Source of the DNA: Gemmata palustris
GTDB lineage: Bacteria; Planctomycetota; Planctomycetia; Gemmatales; Gemmataceae
NCBI RefSeq assembly: GCF_017939745.1
Contig: NZ_JAGKQQ010000002.1
Coordinates: forward strand, 744,001 to 808,000
DNA length: 64,000 bases
Direction of reading: 5' to 3'
The position numbers were made by a program, and so were the translations under genes. Below are positions 40,643 through 49,390 of the stretch, piece by piece; position 1 is the first letter of the stretch; the number at the start of each line of letters is the position of its first letter. The notes under the pieces are model-generated. The model worked only from the letters and a program-made list of their open reading frames with translations. It was not told the DNA's origin and did no database searches.

Positions 40643-43627
40643 CTACTTCTTCTCGCCCGGTACCGGTGCCCCTTCGGGCTTCGTACCCTCGGTCTTGGGC
40701 GCCGGGTCCGCAGGCTTCTTGTCGTCCGCGTTCTTGTCATCGGGTTTCTTATCGGCCGGCTTCTTGTCGTCCGCCTTCGGCGGGGCGACGGGCGTGGGAA
40801 CGACCGGTGTAACGGGATCGCTCTTCAGATCCGTCGTTGTGGGCTTCGGGCCTTCGACGCGCGGGGCTTGCGCATCAATATCGGCGAGCGCTTCCCCCCC
40901 GGCGCGCGTGGCCATCCCGAGCAGAACCTTCTTGTCGATGGTCGCAGGGATGAAGCGCACCGACCCGTCGCCCATCAGGGCATAGCTGCCCGGCTTGCCG
41001 CCCTGGGTGTACTTGAACCCCGCCATCGGGTCGGTCTCGTCGAACCCGCGCACCGTCGCACCGCCGCCCGCGATCCAGGGCTGCTGCAAGCCCGGCGGGG
41101 TCTGCATCAGGTAGATCGTGTTCGCCAGGCCGTCGGTCACCTCCTCGGCCTTCGACCCCCACCCGTACCCGGTCATCCCCAGTTTGGTTTTCACCGCCGG
41201 GTCCGCCGGGTCGTACCGGGCGGAATCGAGCCCCGCGCCGGAGATGGCGACGTAGTTGGTCGCGCCGAACACGGTATCGGGGGCGTAAGGCGAGGTCGCC
41301 CGCCACGCGGACTGCGGGTAACTCGGCACGAGCAGTTCCGGCACCCACGCGCCGCCCGCAGCCAAGTTCTTCTCATCGTACCACGCGGCGTTCTTGTTGA
41401 CCGACGCGGCCAGTCCCCCGCGCCCGAGGTGCGGGAGCAGGTCGACGAACAGACTGACCCGCTGCACCGGCGGGTACTCGAGCCCCAACCGACTGGGATC
41501 GGTCTTGGCCCGGTTCCACGTCCCGCGCGGGAACACTTTGTTCGCGGCCAGCGCCTTCGGCCCGGCCAGCGCGATCACGTGGGGGCCGGACTCGGCCGAG
41601 TACACGGCCATTTTCCCCTTGATCTGGTTCACCACACCCATCATGCGCGGGGCGATCGCCGTGCGGAACACGGTGTCCGTCCAGGTGATGTCGATGGCAA
41701 TGAGCAACTGGTCATCGACCAGCGCGAGATCAACGTGTGACACGGGGGGCTCTTGCGGTACGTTCGGGTCGGTCGGGCTGCCCGGGTAACCCGGACCACC
41801 CGGACCGCCTGGAAAACCCGGACCGCCTGGGAAACCCGGTCCCCCCGGACCGGGGGGACCGCCTTCGGGCGCCCCGATCCCGATCCCCAATCCCGGCTTG
41901 CGCGGCGGTTGCCCGCCCTTGATACCACTGCCACTACCCCCCGGCAGTCCGGGCGGCCCGCCACCCGAACCGACCTTCGGAGGAATCATCCCGGGCGGCG
42001 AGCCCGGGAACCCGGGACCACCCGGCAGTCCGGGCATCCCCGGCGGGAACCCACTACCGGGCGGGAACCCCGAGCCCGGGAACCCGCTATTAGGGGGCAC
42101 GCTTCCCGGCACCGTGTAATCGCGGAACTCAATGGTCGTCGTGAGAAGGAGCTTGAGCACGTCCACAACGGTCGTCAGGCCCGGGCCGAGAGTATCCTTC
42201 GCGATCTCGCGCGCGTCGTTCGCGTCCCCGAACCGCAGCCGCAGGTTCGCGACCACCTGGCGCTGGCTGAAGGTCGTGATGTTTCCGCTGAGGTACTTGG
42301 TGCGGTTCGCGATCGGATCGAGCGTGGTGGAAAGAATCTGGTAATCTTTCTTCATCAGCTTGGGATTGTATTGCCGCGCGTCGAACTTCTCGGCGTACAC
42401 CATGAGCGGGCGCGCTATCGGGTCGGCTTCCAAATCGTCGAGCGCGCGTTTCAGTGGGAAATCGAGCGTGCGGTACGCGTCGATCGTCGTGTAGGCCTTG
42501 TCACCGGCCGCGGGCGGCGCGGGTCGCTTCGGGGGAACGGGGGGAGCGATCGGCGGTACTGCGGGCGGCGCCCCGGGAGGAGTTCCAGGAGCCCCCGCGC
42601 CCGGATCGGACGTGATCGGCGGCGTGGTGTCCAGCTCGCTCTTGAACGGAGGGTACCCGTCGGCCCCGAGTTCGCCGAGGAACCGCTCCAAAAGGGCATA
42701 GTCCCCAACCAACACGTGCTGCGTGTCGTAGACGCACACGCCGAACGGCTTGTCTTTATGCGCCGCGGAGGGGGGCATCGGGATGGTGGCGTAAAGGTCA
42801 CCGAAAATGGCCCGCATCGCGAGCGCGTTCGAGACCGCGTGCAGGAACGGTGCGGAGCGGAACGAATAGAGGTCGCGCCCCTTGACCGCTTTGGGCTTGG
42901 CCTGAACCGGCATCCGCACAAGCAGGTCCGGCACTTTCACTGGCAGTTTGAGCTTGATGACCCCGAACGGGTCGCGCCCGTCGCCCGCGAAGCAGTGGAT
43001 GTAGGTCTGCACGCCGTCGGGCTCAACGCCCAGCGTCCGCTGGAACATCTGGGCGACCGACTGGTCCACGAGCGCCCCGTGAACGGGACTCCCGCGCAAC
43101 GGATCCATGTTGAAGCGATAAACGGCCACCGATTGGCTCGGGAGCAGGTTGGTGGCAACCTTGGTGCTCAGCGGGATCGTCGGTTTGGGCGGCGGGCTGT
43201 CCTTCTTGTCCGGGTTCTGTTCGTCCGGGTTCTGTTCGTCGGGATTATTGTTGCTTGCGACCGACGGCTTTGGGTTATCGAACGGGCTCTTGGTGGGCTT
43301 TTTACCCCCGAGCACAGCGAACCCGACCCCGCCGAGAACCAGCACCGCGACCACGCCCACAATAATGGGCACGAGTTTCTTGTTCTTCCCGCCGGTCGCG
43401 GCCTTGGCCTTCTTGTCTTTTTTGTCCGCCTTATCGGTCTTCTTGTCCTTGGCGGTCGCCGTTGCAGTGGCCCCGCCCGCAGCCCCCCCGGACGATTCCG
43501 GGGGCGGCTCTTCGACCTTGAATCGGTACTTGCACTTGGGGCATTCCACCTTGGTGCCGACGAGGTCCGGGTTCTTGATGAGAACCGGCGCCTCGCAACT
43601 GGGGCAGGGAACCTTGAAACTCGGCAT
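40643..43627 (-). CDS. Zinc-ribbon, transmembrane, collagen-like, DUF1559-like protein
   Basis: A 994-residue membrane protein. Residues 1-40 form an MJ0042-type zinc ribbon (Cys8, Cys11, Cys29, Cys32). A Lys/Ala-rich linker and one transmembrane helix (about 85-108) lead to a large extracytoplasmic part. This has two Pro-rich linkers and, at about 560-690, many Gly-Pro-X triplets (for example GPGGPGFPGGPGFPGGPGGP). The C-terminal region contains GLANTIYLMQTPPG and YALMGDGSVRFIPATIDKK, which resemble the end of DUF1559 proteins. A charged tail with repeated DDKKPADKKP ends it. The ribbon should be cytoplasmic. ATG 43627 places it at the N-terminus. Function unknown. Confidence 0.75.
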   Translation of the reverse strand: MPSFKVPCPSCEAPVLIKNPDLVGTKVECPKCKYRFKVEEPPPESSGGAAGGATATATAKDKKTDKADKKDKKAKAATGGKNKKLVPIIVGVVAVLVLGGVGFAVLGGKKPTKSPFDNPKPSVASNNNPDEQNPDEQNPDKKDSPPPKPTIPLSTKVATNLLPSQSVAVYRFNMDPLRGSPVHGALVDQSVAQMFQRTLGVEPDGVQTYIHCFAGDGRDPFGVIKLKLPVKVPDLLVRMPVQAKPKAVKGRDLYSFRSAPFLHAVSNALAMRAIFGDLYATIPMPPSAAHKDKPFGVCVYDTQHVLVGDYALLERFLGELGADGYPPFKSELDTTPPITSDPGAGAPGTPPGAPPAVPPIAPPVPPKRPAPPAAGDKAYTTIDAYRTLDFPLKRALDDLEADPIARPLMVYAEKFDARQYNPKLMKKDYQILSTTLDPIANRTKYLSGNITTFSQRQVVANLRLRFGDANDAREIAKDTLGPGLTTVVDVLKLLLTTTIEFRDYTVPGSVPPNSGFPGSGFPPGSGFPPGMPGLPGGPGFPGSPPGMIPPKVGSGGGPPGLPGGSGSGIKGGQPPRKPGLGIGIGAPEGGPPGPGGPGFPGGPGFPGGPGGPGYPGSPTDPNVPQEPPVSHVDLALVDDQLLIAIDITWTDTVFRTAIAPRMMGVVNQIKGKMAVYSAESGPHVIALAGPKALAANKVFPRGTWNRAKTDPSRLGLEYPPVQRVSLFVDLLPHLGRGGLAASVNKNAAWYDEKNLAAGGAWVPELLVPSYPQSAWRATSPYAPDTVFGATNYVAISGAGLDSARYDPADPAVKTKLGMTGYGWGSKAEEVTDGLANTIYLMQTPPGLQQPWIAGGGATVRGFDETDPMAGFKYTQGGKPGSYALMGDGSVRFIPATIDKKVLLGMATRAGGEALADIDAQAPRVEGPKPTTTDLKSDPVTPVVPTPVAPPKADDKKPADKKPDDKNADDKKPADPAPKTEGTKPEGAPVPGEKK

Positions 43628-43980
43628 GGAGCGCTCCCGCGGTGCCGTTATGAGGGCGTGAAATGTCGTGAGTATCATACTAGCGGCCCGGGCGCCGGCG
43701 GTGCAAAGGGTTTTTGAACCCGTTACCGTGTGAAATCCGTGCGCGGCGCGGGTCAATCGGGCGCCGCGCGGCGAGCGGGCACGGCAGGCGCGTCCCGTTA
43801 CGGTTCGTGAAGACCGGGGAACCGGGGAAAATCGGACACTTGTACCGACGGGATACTCACCGAGAACAGAAACTCTCGCGGGTTGTACTTTTTCTCTACA
43901 CACGGGAACCGCTCACACTATCCTGTAACATCATTCGCCGGCACGGCGCGCCACTGCCGGCGGCGCGGAGTCCTCTCGCC
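43628..43980. other. Divergent promoter region
   Basis: A 353-bp gap lies between the divergent zinc-ribbon and hydrolase genes. Open frames across it are high-GC artefacts without recognisable protein. The zone at 43860-43935 is less GC-rich (gaaactctcgcgggttgtac, cactatcctgtaacatc) and is the likeliest promoter zone for the hydrolase cluster. Confidence 0.35.
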
Positions 43981-44826
43981 ATGCGTTCCCCTATTAAGGG
44001 GCTGATCGACCGGCTCCGGCCGCGACACTACGGCCGCCGGCATCCGCTCGTGCTCATCAACGGGTTGGCCGAACAGGCCGAGTCGTGGTACCGCAACCGC
44101 AAGTTCTGGTCGCGGTTCTTCGACGTCCACACCCCGAACATCCTCGCCTACGAGGGCGAGACCATCCACCGGTTGATCGCGGCCAAGGAGCCGATCACGG
44201 TCGACTACCTGGTGAACCAGCTCCACATTTACCTCGACCAGTTCGTGCAGACGCCGCCCTACCACCTGGTCGCGAGCAGCCTGGGCGGGAAGGTCGCCGT
44301 CGAGTTCGCCGCGCGCTACCCGGAGATGATCGGCCGCGTCGTGCTGCTGTGCCCGTCGGGTATGGGGGACGAGGAGCAGTTGCCGATCATGGACGGCGTG
44401 GTGGGCCGGAACGCGGAAATGATGGTGAAGAGCGTGTTCCACAAGCCCCGGCTCGTGGACCGCGAGATCGAGCGGTACTACCGATCGAAGTTCGCGAACC
44501 GCAAGTGGCAGAAGGGGTTCATCCGCACGGTGCGCGGGACCCTCGCGCACACCGTGCGCGACAAGATGAAGCACGTGCTGGCGCCCACCCTGCTCGTCAC
44601 CGCGTCCGGGGACAAGGTGTGCAGCCCGGTCACGGCCGAGGAAGCGGCCCGCGAGCTGCCCAACGGCCACTTCCGCAAGATCGAGCGGTGCGGGCACGCC
44701 CCGCAGATCGAGAAGCACTGGCTGATCAACCGACTGGTCGTAGACTTCCTCAGTTCGACAGAACCGACCGCACACCCGTCGTGGACCAAACTCATCCTGG
44801 CGAAGCCAACCCGAGCGAGCAAATAA
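43981..44826 (+). CDS. Alpha/beta hydrolase
   Basis: A 281-residue alpha/beta hydrolase. After a basic N-terminus comes HPLVLINGLAEQAESWY (oxyanion HG-type loop), the nucleophile elbow VASSLGGKVAVEFAARYP with the central Ser near residue 100, an Asp in TASGDKVCSP and the catalytic His in CGHAPQIEKHW. It could be an esterase or thioesterase. It overlaps the next gene, a methyltransferase, by one base (TAATG), so the two are cotranscribed, with a GH3-type enzyme following. The catalytic triad appears complete. Confidence 0.82.
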   Translation: MRSPIKGLIDRLRPRHYGRRHPLVLINGLAEQAESWYRNRKFWSRFFDVHTPNILAYEGETIHRLIAAKEPITVDYLVNQLHIYLDQFVQTPPYHLVASSLGGKVAVEFAARYPEMIGRVVLLCPSGMGDEEQLPIMDGVVGRNAEMMVKSVFHKPRLVDREIERYYRSKFANRKWQKGFIRTVRGTLAHTVRDKMKHVLAPTLLVTASGDKVCSPVTAEEAARELPNGHFRKIERCGHAPQIEKHWLINRLVVDFLSSTEPTAHPSWTKLILAKPTRASK

Positions 44827-45551
44827 TGCCATCAACCGTGCCGCCGCAACCGGTCGCCACCTCGCCCGTGGCGCCCGCCACCGCACTGCACACTCCAGCG
44901 GCCGGTCCGACGGACACCGCGAAGACCAACCCGCACCCGCCGGCCGGCCCCAACCGCACCCCCAAGGGGCCGGACTGGTGGCTCATGATGCGGGCGTTCC
45001 TCACGCAGGGCAAGCGGATCGCGTCGTTCGCGCCCAGCTCGCGGTTCATGGCCCGCAAGATCCTCGACGGCATCAACTGGGCGACCGCGGGGTCCATTGT
45101 CGAGCTCGGGGCCGGGACCGGCCCGATCACGGCCGAAATGGTCCGGCTGGCGAGCCCGAAGACCCGGCTCGTGGTGATCGAACTCGACCCCACGCTCTGC
45201 GGCCGACTCCGTGAGCGGTTCCGCGGCTCTCCCAACGTCGAAGTGATCCTCGGTGACGCGACGAAGTTCGGCGAGTTGCTCGCCGAGCGCGGCATCCCGA
45301 AGGTCGATCACGTGCTCTCCGGGCTGCCGCTCCCGTCGTTCCCGGCCGAGGTCCGGGACAGCATCCTGGCGACGGCCGCGCGCACCATCGCGTCCGGCGG
45401 AACGTTCCGCCAGCTCACCGTGATGCCGCTGGTCTATTACAAGCTCTACCGCCGGTACTTCGAGGCGGTGCGGTTCCGGTTCGTCCCGTTCAACCTCCCG
45501 CCCGGCGGCGTGTACGTGTGCCGCGGGTTCCGGGGCGCGGTGAATCCGTAA
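44826..45551 (+). CDS. SAM-dependent methyltransferase (PmtA/phospholipid N-methyltransferase-like)
   Basis: A 241-residue methyltransferase. After a Pro/Ala-rich N-terminal tail (about 1-50) come FLTQGKRIASFAPSSRFMAR, typical of the PmtA/rRNA-adenine-dimethylase-like group, motif I VELGAGTGPIT, and VVIELDP for the acidic SAM-binding residue. DHVLSGLPLPSFP is the catalytic-motif equivalent. PmtA-type enzymes methylate phosphatidylethanolamine, but small-molecule methylation is equally possible here. Its ATG overlaps the hydrolase stop by one base. The N-terminal tail is unusual for this family. Confidence 0.8.
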   Translation: MPSTVPPQPVATSPVAPATALHTPAAGPTDTAKTNPHPPAGPNRTPKGPDWWLMMRAFLTQGKRIASFAPSSRFMARKILDGINWATAGSIVELGAGTGPITAEMVRLASPKTRLVVIELDPTLCGRLRERFRGSPNVEVILGDATKFGELLAERGIPKVDHVLSGLPLPSFPAEVRDSILATAARTIASGGTFRQLTVMPLVYYKLYRRYFEAVRFRFVPFNLPPGGVYVCRGFRGAVNP

Positions 45552-45666
45552 GTCTCGGATCGCGGATCCTCGGTCCCGGTCGTGTTCCCCGGTTCGCGCA
45601 AAGCCCGAACCAATGTCGGGCGGCCCGGGGCGAATGACTACTGACCGATGACCGAGGACTCGATCC

Positions 45667-47235
45667 ATGCCGAGCACCAAATTTCTCGCGCCGGTCGCGA
45701 ACAACCGGCTCGTCCGCAAGGCGGCCGACGCCGCGCTCCTCCGGTACTCGCACTACCGCACCGTTCAGCTCGACCAGATGGACGCCGGGGCCGTGCAACA
45801 CGCGACCCTGAAGCGCCTCGTCCGCGCGGCCCGGCGCACCCGGTTCGGGCACGATCACGACTTCTCCCGCATCACCTCGGTGGCCGACTACCAGGCCCGC
45901 GTGCCCGTGCGCGACTACGAGTGGTTCTGGAACACCTACTGGAAGGACGCCTACCCGAACCTCGACAACGTCACCTGGCCGGGCAAGATCCCGTACTACG
46001 CGCTCTCGTCCGGCACGACGAGCGGCGCGACCAAGTACATTCCGGTATCGTGGGACATGGTGCGGTCGAACAAGAAGGCGGCGTTCACCACCACCTCGCT
46101 GTTCCGGCACGTTAACCCGGCTGCGAAACTCTTCACCGGGAAGTTCTTTTTTCTCGGCGGCAGCACCGATTTGCGGAAGCAGGCCGACGGCAGTCTCGCG
46201 GGCGACTTGAGCGGGATCGCGGCGAAGGAGCTGTACGAGTTCCTCCGCCCGTACACGTTCCCGCCGGCCGAACTGACGCTCATCGCCGACTGGGAAGAGA
46301 AGGTCCGGCGGTTCGCGGAACTGAGCGCGCGCGAGCCGATCACGGCCCTGAGCGGCGTACCCGCGTGGATGTACGTCCTGTTCTCGCGCCTGAAAGACGT
46401 GACCGGCAAGAAGACGGTAGCCGAGGCGTGGCCCGACCTGCGCCTCGTGATCCACGGCGGCACCAAGTTCGACCCGTACCGCGACCTGTTTAAGAAAGAA
46501 ATCGGCAGCGACCTCGTGAAGTTCTGCGAGGTGTACCCGTGCTCGGAAGGGTTCATCGCGACCGAAGACCCGCGGTACAATCTGCTGCGGATCGTGCCCG
46601 ATCACGACATCTTCTTCGAGTTCATCCCGCTTGAAGAAGTGGGCAAGGAGTCCCCCACGCGCCACACGCTCGCGAACGTGGAAATCGGGGTGCAGTACGC
46701 GGTGGTCATCACGTCGTGCGCGGGGGTGTGGTCGTACCTCGTGGGCGACACGGTCGCGTTCGAGAAGCGGAACCCGCCGCTGATCCGCTTCACCGGGCGC
46801 ACGAAGTATTTCCTCTCGGCGTTCGGCGAGCACCTCATCAGCGAGGAAGTGGAAAAGGCCGTCACCCACGCCGCGACCGTCTGCGGGGTGAGCGCGCTGG
46901 ACTTCCACGTCGGCCCGGTGTTCCCGTCGCAGCCCGGCACACCGGGGCACCACCTGTACCTGATCGAGTTCGCGGACCGCGCCCCCGATACCGCCCGCTT
47001 CGCCAAGGAAATTGATGCGGAGCTTACGCGCATCAACGAGGACTACGGGCCGCACCGCGTCGGCGACTTGGCGATGCTGGTGCCCGAAGTGCGCGTCGTG
47101 AAGCGCGGCGGGTTCGACGAGTGGATGAAGGCCCGCGGAAAGTACGGCGGGCAGAACAAGGTGCCGCGCATGGACAATGGCGGCACGATGACAAAGGACA
47201 TGGCGACGTGGTTCGCGGAGCACGGGTACGTTTAA
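45667..47235 (+). CDS. GH3-family acyl-adenylating enzyme
   Basis: A 522-residue member of the GH3 (auxin-responsive promoter) family of ANL acyl-adenylases, which join carboxylic acids to amino acids. The P-loop-like ATP motif is SSGTTSGATKYIPVS (about 114-128). The GH3 core continues with YPCSEGFIATED and LVGDTVAFEKRNPPLIRFTGRTKYFLSAFGEHL. Bacterial GH3 substrates are mostly unknown. It lies 115 bp after the methyltransferase in the same direction, so a small hydrolase-methyltransferase-GH3 cluster is likely. Confidence 0.85.
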   Translation: MPSTKFLAPVANNRLVRKAADAALLRYSHYRTVQLDQMDAGAVQHATLKRLVRAARRTRFGHDHDFSRITSVADYQARVPVRDYEWFWNTYWKDAYPNLDNVTWPGKIPYYALSSGTTSGATKYIPVSWDMVRSNKKAAFTTTSLFRHVNPAAKLFTGKFFFLGGSTDLRKQADGSLAGDLSGIAAKELYEFLRPYTFPPAELTLIADWEEKVRRFAELSAREPITALSGVPAWMYVLFSRLKDVTGKKTVAEAWPDLRLVIHGGTKFDPYRDLFKKEIGSDLVKFCEVYPCSEGFIATEDPRYNLLRIVPDHDIFFEFIPLEEVGKESPTRHTLANVEIGVQYAVVITSCAGVWSYLVGDTVAFEKRNPPLIRFTGRTKYFLSAFGEHLISEEVEKAVTHAATVCGVSALDFHVGPVFPSQPGTPGHHLYLIEFADRAPDTARFAKEIDAELTRINEDYGPHRVGDLAMLVPEVRVVKRGGFDEWMKARGKYGGQNKVPRMDNGGTMTKDMATWFAEHGYV

Positions 47236-47373
47236 ACGCGGTCCGCCCGTGGCGCGTTGGGGCGCCGGTTGCTAGAGTAAGGTGGTTCCCCCGCACACCC
47301 GCGCAATGACACCGTTCGCGGAGCGAGCGGGCCGCACCAAAACACGGCGTTTTCCTCTTAGCGCTCGGAACCC

Positions 47374-48303
47374 ATGCGACCGCACACACCGTTTGTTGGG
47401 CTGGTCCCGGCCGTACTCACGCCCTTCGATTCGACCGGCGAACTGAACCTCGCCGCGGTCGAACCGCACGCCGAGTTGCTCGCGCGGGACGGCGTCGCCG
47501 GCGTGTTCGTCGGCGGCACCACCGGGGAGTTCAGTTCGCTCACGCTGGAAGAGCGGCTCTCACTCACCGCGCGCTGGGCCACTGTTACAAAGGGCAGCCC
47601 GACGCGGTTGGTCGTTCACGTCGGGGCAAACTGCCTCGCGGACGCCAAGCACCTCGCCGCGCACGCGAACGCGCTCGGCGCTGCGGCAATCGCGGCCGTT
47701 GCGCCGAGCTACTTCAAGCCGAAGTCGCTGGACGTGCTCATTTCGTGGTGCGCGGAACTCGCGGCCGCAGCGCCCGACACGCCGTTCTACTTTTACGACA
47801 TCCCGGTCCTCACCGGCGTCGCGTTCCCGATGGCGGATTTCCTCGAACAAGCGCCCGCCCGCATCCCGACGCTCAAAGGCGTGAAGTTCACCAACCCGGA
47901 CCTGATGACGCTCCAGCGCATGCTCCGCGCGGACAACGGGCGCTTCGACGTGCTGTTCGGAATGGACGAACAACTGCTCGCCGCGGTCGTGCTGGGGGCG
48001 CGCGGCGCGGTCGGGAGCGGGTACAACTTCGCCGCTCCGCTCTTTAACCGGCTGCTCGCCGCGGCGGACGCGAACGACTTCGCCACCGCCCGTGCCGAGC
48101 AATATCGCGCGGTCGAACTGGTGGCCCTCCTGATGCGCCACAGCTACTTACCGGCCGCGAAAGAAGTGATGCGGGTGCGGGGCGTCGATCTCGGCTCGGT
48201 GCGCCTGCCGCACCAGGGTTTTACTGCGGAGCAAGCCGCGAACTTCCGCCGCGACCTCGACGCCCTGGATCTCGCCGAACTGCTCGGAACGCCCGGGATG
48301 TGA
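47374..48303 (+). CDS. Class I aldolase, N-acetylneuraminate lyase/DHDPS family
   Basis: A 309-residue TIM-barrel aldolase. The pyruvate-carboxylate loop is GGTTGEFSSLT (47-57), the proton-relay Tyr141 lies in FYFYDIPVLTGV, and the Schiff-base Lys171 in KGVKFTNPDL. The pair PVLTGV and GVKFTN is characteristic of N-acetylneuraminate lyases rather than DapA, where the Lys motif is GIKE/GVKE. It may cleave sialic acid to pyruvate and N-acetylmannosamine. No other sialic-acid gene is adjacent, so a related keto-sugar acid is possible. Confidence 0.82.
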   Translation: MRPHTPFVGLVPAVLTPFDSTGELNLAAVEPHAELLARDGVAGVFVGGTTGEFSSLTLEERLSLTARWATVTKGSPTRLVVHVGANCLADAKHLAAHANALGAAAIAAVAPSYFKPKSLDVLISWCAELAAAAPDTPFYFYDIPVLTGVAFPMADFLEQAPARIPTLKGVKFTNPDLMTLQRMLRADNGRFDVLFGMDEQLLAAVVLGARGAVGSGYNFAAPLFNRLLAAADANDFATARAEQYRAVELVALLMRHSYLPAAKEVMRVRGVDLGSVRLPHQGFTAEQAANFRRDLDALDLAELLGTPGM

Positions 48304-48448
48304 ACGGCCGTCCCGGTAGTTTAACGGCGCCCCTTCCCGGCTTTCCGTAATCGCCCCGCGGTCCGCTGTTTACCGCGGCGCAAGTGTGAGCTATAGTTTA
48401 CAGTTAACACGGGTCACAGCCCGGCCCGCGTGCTCATGAGATTCCGGC

Positions 48449-49195
48449 GTGAAGGCGATTATCAGCGACATCCACGGCAATATGGAAGCCCTCCAAGCCG
48501 TGCTCGCGGACATCAAAGAGCAGGGCATCCGCGAGGTGTACTGCCTCGGCGACGTGGTCGGCTACGGGCCGAACCCGCGCGAGTGCATCGACCTCGTCAT
48601 GGACAGCAAGCTCGTCTTGCTCGGGAACCACGACCAGGGCGCGATGTTCGACCCGGACGGGTTCAACCAGTCCGCCGAGCGCGCCATCTTCTGGACCCGC
48701 GGGCAACTGGAGTCCCCCAGCGAACCGCGCCCGTCGCGCGAGAAGCGCTGGGAGTTCCTCTCGGAGCGCCCCCGGAGCCACCGCGAGAACGGGCACCTCT
48801 TCGTCCACGGCTCGGCCCGCAACCCGCTCAACGAGTACGTGTTCCCCGAGGACGTGTACAACCAGCGCAAGATGGAGCGCATCTTCGCCCTCGTCGACCG
48901 GTACTGCTTCCAGGGCCACACGCACGTCCCCGGGATCTTCACCGAGACCATGCAGTTCCTCAGTCCGGAAGAGGTCGACTTCGCGCACAAGCTCGACGGC
49001 CGCAAGACGCTCTGCAACGTCGGCTCGGTGGGCCAACCCCGGGACGGCAACTGGCGCGCGTGCTACGTCGTGCTCGATAACGACGTCATCAAGTTCCGCC
49101 GCGTCGAGTACGACTGGCAGAAGACCCGCGACAAGATCTACGAGATCCCGGACCTCGACAACTTCCTCGGCGACCGACTCGGCGAGGGGCGCTAA
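48449..49195 (+). CDS. Calcineurin-like metallophosphoesterase
   Basis: A 248-residue dimetal phosphoesterase. All five signature blocks are visible: SDIHGN near the N-terminus, [20 protein letters not shown] and GHTHVPG. The order and length match the YfcE/MJ0936-like group of phosphodiesterases. The start is a GTG at 48449, which begins the conserved [10 protein letters not shown] strand; nothing upstream fits. It is followed by an 18-bp terminator hairpin and seems to be a single-gene unit. Confidence 0.88.
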   Translation: MKAIISDIHGNMEALQAVLADIKEQGIREVYCLGDVVGYGPNPRECIDLVMDSKLVLLGNHDQGAMFDPDGFNQSAERAIFWTRGQLESPSEPRPSREKRWEFLSERPRSHRENGHLFVHGSARNPLNEYVFPEDVYNQRKMERIFALVDRYCFQGHTHVPGIFTETMQFLSPEEVDFAHKLDGRKTLCNVGSVGQPRDGNWRACYVVLDNDVIKFRRVEYDWQKTRDKIYEIPDLDNFLGDRLGEGR

Positions 49196-49218
49196 AGCTC
49201 CGGCCGCGACCCGCGAAT

Positions 49219-49264
49219 AACCCGAAGGCCCACGGATGAGGTTTCGTCCGTGGGCCTTCGGGTT
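49219..49264 (+). terminator. Hairpin terminator after the metallophosphoesterase
   Basis: A perfect 18-bp stem (49219-49236 and 49247-49264; arm aacccgaaggcccacgga) with a 10-base loop starts 24 bases past the stop. The descending arm ends in ggtt followed by tgttgg. It is a plausible intrinsic terminator. Confidence 0.75.
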
Positions 49265-49390
49265 TGTTGGTCGTTCTCGGGCGCCGGTTCGCGCCCCGCA
49301 CCATACCGGGCGCGGGCTACAGAAAACCGGGTGCAGAACTTCTAAGATAGCTGCGGCCGGGCCGTTCGCGATTCCTACCGATTTTTACAC

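Noticed and set aside
41753-43717. A 654-codon plus-strand frame opposite the zinc-ribbon protein
   Set aside because: Arg-rich shadow; the real gene has a zinc ribbon, membrane helix and DUF1559-like motifs.
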